Of a DNA stretch of 9,554 nt, positions 1 to 5,514 are shown piece by piece (position 1 is the first letter of the stretch; the number at the start of each line of letters is the position of its first letter). The notes under the pieces are model-generated. The model saw nothing but the letters and a program-made list of their open reading frames with translations, did not search any database and had not been told where the DNA came from. Source of the stretch: JAAGZL01 sp050291725 (GTDB taxonomy: Bacteria; Pseudomonadota; Gammaproteobacteria; Chromatiales; Chromatiaceae). Location: assembly GCA_050291725.1 (NCBI GenBank), contig JBNKKH010000018.1:1-9554 (forward strand). The letters are read 5' to 3'. The translations under genes and the position numbers were made by a program.

Positions 1-1
1 A

Positions 2-112
2 CTAGATTTTATTGATGCAGTGACTGAGGAAATGCCGTTTGCTATTTAGCGTATACAGACTGACCGTGGCCGAGAGTTTTTTTGCGACCAAAGTACAAGA
101 AAAGCTGATGGA
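2..112 (+). pseudogene. Remnant of a DDE (integrase-core) transposase
   Basis: Reading from base 2 gives LDFIDAVTEEMPFAI, a TAG stop at 47-49, then RIQTDRGREFF. After the run of seven T at 77-83 the frame must shift to continue as ATKVQEKLME. The block resembles the second-Asp region of IS481/IS3-type integrase-core transposases (…IQTD.G.EF…). The match ends near base 112, where unrelated repeat sequence begins, so the downstream catalytic Glu region is missing. With a stop, a frameshift and a truncation it cannot make a working transposase. The piece may extend left of the window. The family assignment is from pattern memory; IS481 versus IS3 is not settled. Confidence 0.6.
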
Positions 113-115
113 ACC

Positions 116-141
116 GCGACATTGGGACGCGACATTGGGAC
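116..141 (+). repeat. 13-bp tandem duplication
   Basis: GCGACATTGGGAC occurs twice head to tail at 116-128 and 129-141 with no mismatch. The second copy overlaps the left inverted end of the 137-319 unit. It marks the junction between the transposase remnant and that unit. Confidence 0.8.
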
Positions 142-319
142 ACCCAACTTTCCGCTTGCAGAGGATATGGCAGGCAACGGAGATACACGGCAGGCGGATT
201 TTTAAAAGGCGGTGGTCAGGCGCGGCGGCTCTATATTGCTGTGGCAATCGGGTAGTTGCTCTTTGAGCTGAGGAGGGGGATTCCGATAACGTGCTTGTAG
301 AGTGAAAGTTGGGTGTCCC
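137..319. repeat. 183-bp unit with perfect 16-bp inverted ends
   Basis: GGGACACCCAACTTTC at 137-152 is the exact reverse complement of GAAAGTTGGGTGTCCC at 304-319. No convincing gene lies between them. The arrangement fits a non-autonomous, MITE-like or REP/BIME-like element that landed in the old transposase gene. No target-site duplication flanking the ends is obvious, so mobility is only inferred. Confidence 0.55.
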
Positions 320-390
320 GGAATACTTCTTCCTGGAATACTTTGAAAAATACGTGGCTGGATTAATTCTTGGTATCTTATTGATATTAA

Positions 391-436
391 TGGTGGGCCC
401 ACTAGGACTCGAACCTAGGACCAAGGGATTATGAGT
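391..436. repeat. attL: 46-bp copy of the tRNA 3' end
   Basis: This block is identical to 9332-9377 and covers the tRNA from the CCA end through the anticodon loop. Identity stops at 437 (T here, C in the tRNA gene). GGACCAA at 418-424 and TTGGTCC at 441-447 form an inverted pair 16 bp apart around the anticodon-loop sequence. Such a pair is the expected arrangement of core-type integrase sites around the strand-exchange region. The exact crossover point within the 46 bp is not determined. Confidence 0.9.
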
Positions 437-459
437 TCCATTGGTCCGGTTTTTTAGTC

Positions 460-586
460 TGTCTACATAGCTTTGAGAGTCTTTTAAATCCCTTTACATA
501 TAACGAGTTATGCGATTAACTCTGTCCCATGGTCTTTGAAGGAGTTCGCCGGATTTTGACCTGAAGTGTCTACATAGTGTCTACAT
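460..586 (+). promoter_or_regulatory. Left arm-type integrase sites (3 x TGTCTACAT)
   Basis: TGTCTACAT occurs at 460-468, 567-575 and 578-586, all in the same orientation. The last two start 11 bp apart, about one helical turn. The same motif, including a pair with 11-bp spacing, occurs inside the right end of the element. Short direct repeats inside both ends are typical of binding sites for the N-terminal arm-binding domain of tyrosine integrases. These sites also lie in the integrase leader (437-615), so the integrase may regulate itself. No other gene is seen in this stretch. Confidence 0.7.
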
Positions 587-589
587 GGC

Positions 590-602
590 GGACCAAGGGA
601 TT
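590..602 (+). repeat. Third partial copy of the att core, upstream of int
   Basis: GGACCAAGGGATT repeats the sequence at 418-430 inside attL and its counterpart in the tRNA. It lies directly after the paired arm-type sites and just before the integrase Shine-Dalgarno. It could be an extra core-type integrase site used for autoregulation, or the remnant of an earlier end. Thirteen bases next to the arm sites is unlikely to be chance, but no role is shown. Confidence 0.5.
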
Positions 603-615
603 GTAGAGGGGAAGC

Positions 616-1851
616 ATGAAACTCACCAAGACGGCCGTGGAACAGGCGGCCATTCCTGCCAGTGGGCAGGTCTTCTACCGGGACGATCAGCTCAAGGGTT
701 TTGCCCTGCGGGTCACCGCCAGCGGCGTGAAAAGCTTCGTGGTGGAAAAGCGCATCCATGGCCGGGTCAAGCGCAAGACCCTGGGCCGCTTCGGTGAGCA
801 GACCGCCGAGCAGGCCCGCAAGGACGCTCAGCGCTTCCTGGGGCAGGTGGCCAGCGGCCAGGACCCCATCTCCGCGCAAAAGGACCGGGAGGCCCAGACG
901 GTCACCCTGGGGGAGGTCTTCGAGCTCTACCTCAAGGTCCGGGCAGGGCTCAAACCGGCGACCGTGCAGGACTACCGCCGTCTCATGCGTGAGGTCTTCA
1001 AGGACTGGCAGGGCCGGGAACTGCGTAGCCTCACCAAGGATCGGGTACAGAAGCGCCACCAGGACTACGGTCAGCGCTCCCCGGCCCGAGCCAACAACGC
1101 CATGCGGCTGCTCAAGGCGCTCTTCAACTTTGCCCGGGGTCAGTATGAAGACAGCCAGGGCCGCTCCCTGTTTCCGGAAAACCCCGTGGACCGCCTCTCC
1201 CACGTCAAGGGCTGGCACCGGGTGGAGCGCCGCCGCACCCTGATAAAGAAATCAGAGCTCCCCGCGTGGTTCGAGGCGGTGGAGCGTTTACGCGAGGAGG
1301 GTGACCCCACCTCCGAGACCATCGCCGATTACCTGATGCTCTTGCTCTTTACCGGACTGCGCCGCTCCGAGGGGATGGACCTGCAATGGGAGGACGTGGA
1401 TTTTGTGGAGCGTACCCTGCGGGTCAATGACACCAAGAACCGGGAGCCGCTCATCCTGCCGCTCTCAGATACCCTGTATGAGCTCCTCAAACGCCGGGAA
1501 GCGGGACACGTGAGCAGTTTTGTATTTCCCGGCAGTCGGGGAGGGCGGCTCATCGAGCCCCGCAAGCAGCTCTTCAAGGTGATTGAGTGGTCCGGGGTAC
1601 GCTTTACCCTGCATGACCTGCGACGCACCTTCATCACCATCGCGGAGAGCCTGGAACTCTCCCAATACGCCATCAAACACCTGATCAATCACAAGATGCC
1701 CAATGATGTGACCGCCGGTTACATCATCATGGACCCGGAACGGCTGCGCCCGGCAATGGAGAAGATCAGTCAGGCCATTCTGCGTTCGGCAGGACGGCTC
1801 ACCGAAGACAATGTGATCCCCCTTGGACGGGCAGAGGCTCAGACACGTTAA
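616..1851 (+). CDS. int: P4-type tyrosine integrase
   Basis: This 411-aa site-specific recombinase should integrate and excise the element at the tRNA. Residues about 1-90 match the arm-DNA-binding domain of P4-like integrases (DQLKGFALRVTASGVKSF, then KRKTLGRFGEQTAEQARKDA). A core-binding helical domain follows at about 95-200. The catalytic residues are complete: R249 (TGLRRSE), a candidate K274 (NDTKNRE), H333 and R336 (HDLRRT), H359 (INHK) and nucleophile Y369 (AGYI). The length is usual for the family. The ATG at 616 follows GAGGGG at 606-611, a good ribosome site at close spacing. The gene is GC-rich, unlike the right third of the element. It sits beside attL and is read inward, with arm-type sites in its leader. 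It looks intact. Confidence 0.96.
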   Translation: MKLTKTAVEQAAIPASGQVFYRDDQLKGFALRVTASGVKSFVVEKRIHGRVKRKTLGRFGEQTAEQARKDAQRFLGQVASGQDPISAQKDREAQTVTLGEVFELYLKVRAGLKPATVQDYRRLMREVFKDWQGRELRSLTKDRVQKRHQDYGQRSPARANNAMRLLKALFNFARGQYEDSQGRSLFPENPVDRLSHVKGWHRVERRRTLIKKSELPAWFEAVERLREEGDPTSETIADYLMLLLFTGLRRSEGMDLQWEDVDFVERTLRVNDTKNREPLILPLSDTLYELLKRREAGHVSSFVFPGSRGGRLIEPRKQLFKVIEWSGVRFTLHDLRRTFITIAESLELSQYAIKHLINHKMPNDVTAGYIIMDPERLRPAMEKISQAILRSAGRLTEDNVIPLGRAEAQTR

Positions 1852-1882
1852 GAAAGTACTTTGGACGAGGAAGCAGGACCCC

Positions 1883-2635
1883 ATGGATTACTACCTCTAC
1901 GACTACGACACCACTTTTGATCCACTCAGGGATGAACTGGATGACAATCTCCTGTTTGCCTTTGGGGATCAGCTCCGGCGGGCCCGGGCCTTGCTGAAGG
2001 GGCGGACACGGGCCGAGATTTCCAGTGCATTGGACTCGCTGGATTGGATGCTTCGGGAAGGCAGCTGGCCGCATTTTCTCAAGACGATTGAGCAAGCCCG
2101 CGCTGAGGGATACAGCTTTACCAACCGGGTGAAGGCGCTCAAGGTCTATCAGGATGAATTCGATATCAGGGAGCAGAAAGGGTTTCCCGGGGCGACCTGG
2201 ACGGATTATTTCGCTGTCCTGGCCATCGCGTGTGTGCTCGAGGCGCTCAATCCGGCCAACTTCATGGATCCGAAGAAGATCGGCAAGGAAGCCTACCGTT
2301 TTCAAAATACGGAGTGGCCCCTTGAGTGCATGGAGGCGGTGTGTGTCGCTGAATGTCACCACGAACTGCAGCAGTATATCGAGGCGCAGCAGACCACGGC
2401 AAAAGAACAAGGTCGGCAGGGTGGGCAAAAGCGAGTTGCCAAATTCGAGGAATTGAAGGCATTGGTGTTTGAGTACTATGAGGCACATGAGCTAAGTCGC
2501 CGCTCAAACCGTGATGCGGCCAAACGTATCTATGCGGCGCTGAAAGATGACGTGGAGGCGGTCCTGACGACCGAAGACCCTGCGCATCGGATCGCGCAGT
2601 GGATAGGGAAGTATAGAAGGGAAGAGGATTCCTAA
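1883..2635 (+). CDS. Unknown 250-aa protein downstream of the integrase
   Basis: I do not recognise this family. The protein is soluble, mostly helical by composition, and rich in Glu, Arg and Ala. It starts with an acidic, Tyr/Asp-rich stretch (MDYYLYDYDTTFDPLRDE). A hydrophobic helix lies at about 107-122 (TDYFAVLAIACVLEAL). The C-terminal part is charged (SRRSNRDAAKRIYAALKDDV...HRIAQWIGKYRR) and looks helical. No signal peptide, membrane span or catalytic motif is visible. I chose the ATG at 1883 because a GAGGAAG-like ribosome site lies upstream; an ATG at 1823 would overlap the end of int. It lies 31 bp after the integrase on the same strand with similar GC, so the two may be co-transcribed. 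A role in control of excision or replication is possible but only guessed. Confidence 0.8.
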   Translation: MDYYLYDYDTTFDPLRDELDDNLLFAFGDQLRRARALLKGRTRAEISSALDSLDWMLREGSWPHFLKTIEQARAEGYSFTNRVKALKVYQDEFDIREQKGFPGATWTDYFAVLAIACVLEALNPANFMDPKKIGKEAYRFQNTEWPLECMEAVCVAECHHELQQYIEAQQTTAKEQGRQGGQKRVAKFEELKALVFEYYEAHELSRRSNRDAAKRIYAALKDDVEAVLTTEDPAHRIAQWIGKYRREEDS

Positions 2636-2644
2636 TGGCTCGAT

Positions 2645-2654
2645 TTGAGCTCAA
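2645..2654. repeat. 10-bp palindrome TTGAGCTCAA
   Basis: This perfect palindrome lies just after the stop of the 250-aa gene. It is too short and lacks a T-run, so it is not a clear terminator. It could be a protein-binding site or chance. Confidence 0.3.
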
Positions 2655-2707
2655 GATTATCTGGGTCTGACTTGATCAGATTAGAGACCAGCGTTATTGT
2701 TTAGTCA

Positions 2708-2815
2708 TTGATTGGCCCACCAATCAATCGCTGAGTTGTTGTCACAACCCAGTGGGTCTTGGAGTGACTCCAGGCTGCGTCCTTGCCAACCCTTTCGGGG
2801 GCAGGACATCACAGC
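2708..2815 (+). promoter_or_regulatory. Hairpin-rich leader of the HNH gene
   Basis: Three strong hairpins follow one another. 2708-2727 has perfect 8-bp arms (TTGATTGG/CCAATCAA) with a 4-nt loop. 2731-2752 has arms CTGAGTTGT/ACAACCCAG with one mismatch and loop TGTC. 2774-2815 is a longer bulged stem: GCTG/CAGC, GTCC/GGAC, TGCC/GGCA and CCC/GGG closed by TTTC. GGAGTGACTC occurs at 2761-2770 and again at 2822-2831, where it holds the ribosome site. This could be a structured 5' leader, a small RNA, or a single-strand origin of the replicon. No known riboswitch class is recognised. Confidence 0.5.
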
Positions 2816-2831
2816 AACCTAGGAGTGACTC

Positions 2832-3221
2832 ATGTCAAAACACCGAATATCCCTCAAATCTCTCCGCAAGAAGGCGCACCGTGCGCAAGGTGGCCGTTGC
2901 TACTACTGTGCTCTCCCCATTTGGGAAGAGGGGAGCGAGCGGTTTGCCTCCGCTCATCAGCTGTCGCTGAAACAGGCCCGGCTTTTGAAATCGACCGGCG
3001 AGCATCTCAAGGCGCATGCCGAAAGTGGCAAGGCGAACCGTTCAAACATTGCGGCAGCCTGCACCTACTGTAATTCCCATCGCCATCGAATGAAGCAACC
3101 CCTCAGACCAGAACGCTATAAGTGTTATGTCCACAGAAGAATGGCCAAAGGTGGCTGGCATCAGCTGCATCTTAAGGGGTGTTTCAGTGGGGCTGAGCTC
3201 GAAGAGAGGGCTGTGAAGTAG
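2832..3221 (+). CDS. Small HNH-type zinc-binding nuclease-like protein
   Basis: This 129-aa protein has the layout of a beta-beta-alpha-metal (HNH) domain. CYYC at 23-26 and CTYC at 77-80 would form a structural zinc knuckle. H58 (TGEHL), N72 (RSNIAAAC) and H83/H85 (CNSHRH) sit where the catalytic HNH residues are expected. The N-terminus is basic (MSKHRISLKSLRKKAHRAQGG) and may bind DNA. ATG 2832 follows AGGAG at 2821-2825 with good spacing. HNH proteins of this size occur in phages and mobile elements as packaging helpers, nickases or homing or defence nucleases; the sequence does not decide between these. The hairpin-rich leader upstream is unusual. The iteron array and alpA-like gene follow at once, so it belongs to the core module rather than the cargo. 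Confidence 0.78.
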   Translation: MSKHRISLKSLRKKAHRAQGGRCYYCALPIWEEGSERFASAHQLSLKQARLLKSTGEHLKAHAESGKANRSNIAAACTYCNSHRHRMKQPLRPERYKCYVHRRMAKGGWHQLHLKGCFSGAELEERAVK

Positions 3222-3226
3222 CTTTT

Positions 3227-3310
3227 CGTATGCGCGAAGGGGGTTCGCGTATATGTCAAGGGGCTTCACGTATACGCCAAGCCCCTTGACGCATATCCCC
3301 CGGGTCTGAT
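3227..3310. repeat. Array of 21-bp iterons upstream of the alpA-like gene
   Basis: Units start at 3227, 3248, 3269 and 3290, exactly 21 bp apart. The first three begin CGTAT, the fourth CGCAT. Units 1 and 2 share CGTAT..G..AAGGGG.TTC; unit 3 keeps the start but has CAAGCCCCTTGA. As a result 3255-3266 and 3279-3290 form a perfect 12-bp inverted pair (GTCAAGGGGCTT/AAGCCCCTTGAC) around a 12-nt loop. A spacing of two helical turns puts all units on one face of the DNA. The position just before the next gene suggests an operator, perhaps bound by the AlpA-like protein itself. TTGAC at 3286-3290 could act as a -35 box, but no good -10 follows. Confidence 0.7.
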
Positions 3311-3353
3311 CCTCCCTAGTCTTTCTCCCATGTCATCAAACCAGGAGAAAGAC

Positions 3354-3557
3354 ATGCAAACTGAATTGCTGGATACCAAAGCGGCTGCGCAATATCTGAA
3401 TGTAAGCAAGGCGTTTCTGGAGCGTGATCGCTGGGCAGGGGCCCGGGTCCCTTTCGTCAAGATTGGGGCTCGTGCCGTGCGTTATCGTCTTGAAGATCTG
3501 AACAGCTACATCAGTGCCCAGATCAGGCGTTCGACCAGTGATCCCGGCTGCTCCTGA
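3354..3557 (+). CDS. AlpA-like excisionase/HTH regulator
   Basis: This 67-aa protein matches the MerR-like winged-helix family used by AlpA regulators and many excisionases. The pattern is LLDTKAAAQYLNVSKAFLERDR (helix-turn-helix, about 5-26), then VPFVKIGARAVRYRLEDLNSYI (wing and last helix, about 32-53). AlpA proteins activate integrase genes or direct excision in P4-like elements, so it probably controls integration, excision or rep expression here. I chose ATG 3354 over the in-frame ATG 3330 because AGGAG at 3343-3347 is ideally spaced for it. The 21-bp iterons upstream are its likely binding sites. The candidate origin lies directly downstream. Confidence 0.88.
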   Translation: MQTELLDTKAAAQYLNVSKAFLERDRWAGARVPFVKIGARAVRYRLEDLNSYISAQIRRSTSDPGCS

Positions 3558-3588
3558 CTCAAACCGGATCCATCACCCTGGGATTCAT

Positions 3589-3684
3589 CCCGTTAAGCGA
3601 TTCTACCTGTTAAGGAACATAGTCCTTAACAGGGCTTGGGCCTTAACGGGGAGTTTCGTTAACGGGGTGGGTTTCTTAACGGGT
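3589..3684. repeat. CTTAACGGG iterons with a central dyad (candidate origin, part 1)
   Basis: Six copies of a CTTAACGGG-like site lie about 17 bp apart. Two are inverted (3589-3597, 3606-3614) and four direct (cores TTAAC at 3626, 3643, 3659 and 3676). Sites 2 and 3 form a perfect hairpin: arms 3606-3616 (CCTGTTAAGGA) and 3623-3633 (TCCTTAACAGG), loop ACATAG. Sites 1 and 4 are exact mirror images about the same centre (3619.5). The array lies between the 3' ends of two convergent genes, where promoters are not expected. It is close to an HUH Rep gene, so a double-strand origin or Rep-binding locus is the best reading. The nick site is not identified; the hairpin loop is the first place to look. 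Confidence 0.65.
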
Positions 3685-3690
3685 CGGAAT

Positions 3691-3809
3691 GCTATAGCCC
3701 CTGGGGATGACCCTCAGGGAGGCAGCAGACGCTATAGGGTGTGGTACTCAAGTATACCCAGCAGAGCAGGGCACGAACCCTATAGGGTTGGAGTAGACCC
3801 TATAGGGTT
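3691..3809. repeat. CCCTATAGGG palindromes at about 20-bp spacing (candidate origin, part 2)
   Basis: Palindromic sites have centres near 3694.5 (GCTATAGC), 3715 (CCCTCAGGG), 3734.5 (CTATAG in GCTATAGGGT), 3754.5 (GTATAC), 3782.5 (AACCCTATAGGGTT) and 3802.5 (ACCCTATAGGGT). Five of them fit a 20-bp step except for one 28-bp gap between 3754.5 and 3782.5. The last two are perfect palindromes of 14 and 12 bp. They form a second repeat family next to the CTTAACGGG array and are probably sites for a dimeric DNA-binding protein. The final palindrome overlaps the stop codon of the minus-strand gene. Confidence 0.6.
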
Positions 3810-4077
3810 ATTTCTTCATGAAGTCACGCATGACGGCACCAGCATGGAAAGCGTCCGGTGCAGTATCGCCATACACCCTTGCATCATCCCGGGCCACCAG
3901 GAGCTGCCGGACTGCACTGCTGAGTTCTTCACGCTCTTCTGGGGTGGCGGGTCGCGCCTGCTCCCATTCAAGGTGCTCAATGACCTTCTTGATGGCTTGC
4001 TCATCAGAGGAATCATTGTGCCCGATGATCCATGCCAATTTTTGTGGGGTGTAAATCATGGATAAATCATACGCCAT
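3808..4077 (-). CDS. Small unknown protein divergent from rep
   Basis: I do not recognise this 89-aa protein, but it reads like a real one. It begins MAYDLSMIYTPQKLAWIIGHND, is acidic and helical in the middle (EQAIKKVIEHLEWEQARPATPEEREELSSAVRQLL), and ends AVMRDFMKK. It has no membrane span or signal peptide. The start is uncertain: ATG at 4077 keeps the N-terminus YDLSMIYTP, ATG at 4059 gives 83 aa, and a TTG at 4137 would lengthen it. None has a strong ribosome site. Its 5' end overlaps the start of rep on the other strand, and its 3' end runs into the CCCTATAGGG palindromes. A copy-control or rep-regulatory role fits the place, but this is inference. The overlapping plus-strand frame (3514-4065) looks much less protein-like. 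Confidence 0.6.
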   Translation of the reverse strand: MAYDLSMIYTPQKLAWIIGHNDSSDEQAIKKVIEHLEWEQARPATPEEREELSSAVRQLLVARDDARVYGDTAPDAFHAGAVMRDFMKK

Positions 4078-5503
4078 CAGCTTGAGAGAGTCTCCAGGAC
4101 CGGCAAAGCCGGTCCCTAGTCTTGTCAGAGGCACCAAAAGTTCAACAGCCTATGAATTTGAGCCTTGGGAAATCGATCAGATCAATGCATGGGCGGCAGA
4201 GGTATCCGACAACCAGGCAGAAGAGAAGGAGTATTTCTTTGAGCCTGATCCGCCAGTTCAGGAATACAGAGATCAATACACCGAGCGCGAAATGGACACG
4301 GAAGCAGCCGGGCACTACCTCGCAATCACCTGTGAGGCCTGGCGGGGTATTGAGAAAACCGAAGAAGGCGCCCCCTATACGCCATTGATCCCAGAACAGG
4401 CAACCTGGAAAGCGAATGCCAACACAGATACGCGGTGTAAAACCTTACCGCCTGTTCAATTTGGTGATCGTTGGACTGAGAGATTGTCTGACCGAGGGAA
4501 AAAGCAGATCGAGCACAGCGCGATGTATATGCACCGCTTGGGGATTGGTTATCGGACTTTTTTGACGCTCACGTTCACGCCAGAATGGCGTGCTCAAATT
4601 GAGAAGTGGGATCAGATGAAGCGAGGGGTGGATGACACGAATCGCTGCACCATTGGCAATCTGGTGACTGAATTCATCAATGTCTTACAACAGCGGCACC
4701 GTAACGGCAAGGCCTTTTCCAGTCACTATCGCAGATCTGGAAAGCAAGTGCGTGGTGGGGGTTATTGGGCCAATGGTTCCTCTTTTAAGGGGCGAATTGA
4801 CACCGCCACCAGTAGCGACCGATGGACACCGATAAAGTGGCGGGAAACCTTCAAACTGGAAGAGCAGAATCGGCCATTTCAATTTGTATGGGTGGTGGAA
4901 AATCCAACCAATATGCAGGGGGAGGCTAATCCTCACGTTCACATATTGATGAATTGGGGAGTCAAGCTGGATCAATTCCATGCATGGGCCCGGTGGATCG
5001 AAAAAACTTGGGGGAAAGGCTTTGCCAAACTGGAGCGAATTAAAAAGCCAGCTGCGGCAGCCGCCTATATGGCAAAGGCAGCACACTATCTTACCAAGGG
5101 GAGTGAGGGTGACCAGGGTAGAGTGAGGGGGAACCGCTATGGCATCGCTAATGATGGACGTGCCCCGAAATCACGCTTGGTTGGGCTATTTTGGTCAGAC
5201 ATGATTTGGCAGGTCTTGAAAGTCGGGAGAGAAACAGAGAGGGATAAAGTCCCCAAGGGGCTGTGGTTTCATCGTTGGGGGTTTGGTGCATCAAGCCGTG
5301 CAGCCTGGAGAAAGTTGTGGAGAGTACTAAATGCTGATGGTGTCAAACTGACAGTAGCGCCAAAGAGTCTATGGGGAGCACGGCTTAATAATGCGGGGCT
5401 GGCCCTCCTACGACGCCTTAATGACTACCAAACGCAAGCTACAAAGGCACTATTTGATGCGGGAGAAGAATGGGCCAATTTGGAAAAGATCAGCATTTAT
5501 TAG
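4058..5503 (+). CDS. HUH-endonuclease replication initiator (rolling-circle Rep)
   Basis: This 481-aa protein carries the three motifs of rolling-circle Rep proteins. Motif I is FLTLTF at 168-173. Motif II, the metal-binding HUH pair, is NPHVHIL with H293 and H295. Motif III is AAAYMAKAAHYLTKG, with two possible Tyr nucleophiles, Y337 and Y344, each followed by a YxxK pattern. Overall it resembles the phage and plasmid ORF2/G2P type of Rep. It should nick one strand at the origin, stay attached to the 5' end and start rolling-circle replication; the host must supply helicase and polymerase. ATG 4058 has a weak GGGG ribosome site at 4046-4049. The first 30 residues cover a palindrome (4097-4115), so the true N-terminus is uncertain. 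The origin-like repeats lie 250-470 bp upstream. Confidence 0.87.
   Translation: MDKSYAISLRESPGPAKPVPSLVRGTKSSTAYEFEPWEIDQINAWAAEVSDNQAEEKEYFFEPDPPVQEYRDQYTEREMDTEAAGHYLAITCEAWRGIEKTEEGAPYTPLIPEQATWKANANTDTRCKTLPPVQFGDRWTERLSDRGKKQIEHSAMYMHRLGIGYRTFLTLTFTPEWRAQIEKWDQMKRGVDDTNRCTIGNLVTEFINVLQQRHRNGKAFSSHYRRSGKQVRGGGYWANGSSFKGRIDTATSSDRWTPIKWRETFKLEEQNRPFQFVWVVENPTNMQGEANPHVHILMNWGVKLDQFHAWARWIEKTWGKGFAKLERIKKPAAAAAYMAKAAHYLTKGSEGDQGRVRGNRYGIANDGRAPKSRLVGLFWSDMIWQVLKVGRETERDKVPKGLWFHRWGFGASSRAAWRKLWRVLNADGVKLTVAPKSLWGARLNNAGLALLRRLNDYQTQATKALFDAGEEWANLEKISIY
4097..4115. repeat. Perfect hairpin GGACCGGC-AAA-GCCGGTCC in the rep 5' end
   Basis: Arms of 8 bp (4097-4104 and 4108-4115) close on a 3-nt AAA loop. 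The hairpin lies in codons about 14-19 of rep and within or just upstream of the divergent minus-strand gene, depending on its start. It resembles a REP-type palindrome. It could reduce rep translation or act as a protein site. Confidence 0.6.
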
Positions 5504-5514
5504 GTTGTTATAGT

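Noticed and set aside
39..266. Small open frame near the left edge
   Set aside because: Its first third is the shifted frame of the transposase remnant and the rest crosses the inverted-repeat unit, so it is not a gene.
391..436. A second functional tRNA gene at the left end
   Set aside because: Only the 3' part through the anticodon loop is present; the 5' half is missing, so it is an att repeat.
508..1218. Minus-strand open frame of 236 codons across int
   Set aside because: It is the antisense of the GC-rich integrase, whose domains and catalytic residues are complete.
1799..2488. Minus-strand open frame of 229 codons
   Set aside because: Antisense shadow of the 250-aa plus-strand gene and the end of int; no ribosome site or family pattern.
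2713..2722. TGGCCCACCA resembling the tRNA 3' end
   Set aside because: The match is short and is explained by the 2708-2727 hairpin; no arm or core sites accompany it.
2708..2815. HEARO/omega-type RNA upstream of an HNH nuclease
   Set aside because: The HNH protein is only 129 aa and has no RuvC or IscB features, so the known RNA-guided family does not fit. The hairpins themselves are kept as a finding.
3514..4065. Long plus-strand open frame of 183 codons
   Set aside because: It runs straight through both iteron arrays, starts inside the alpA-like gene, lacks a ribosome site and has no protein-like pattern. The opposite strand at 3808-4077 reads better.
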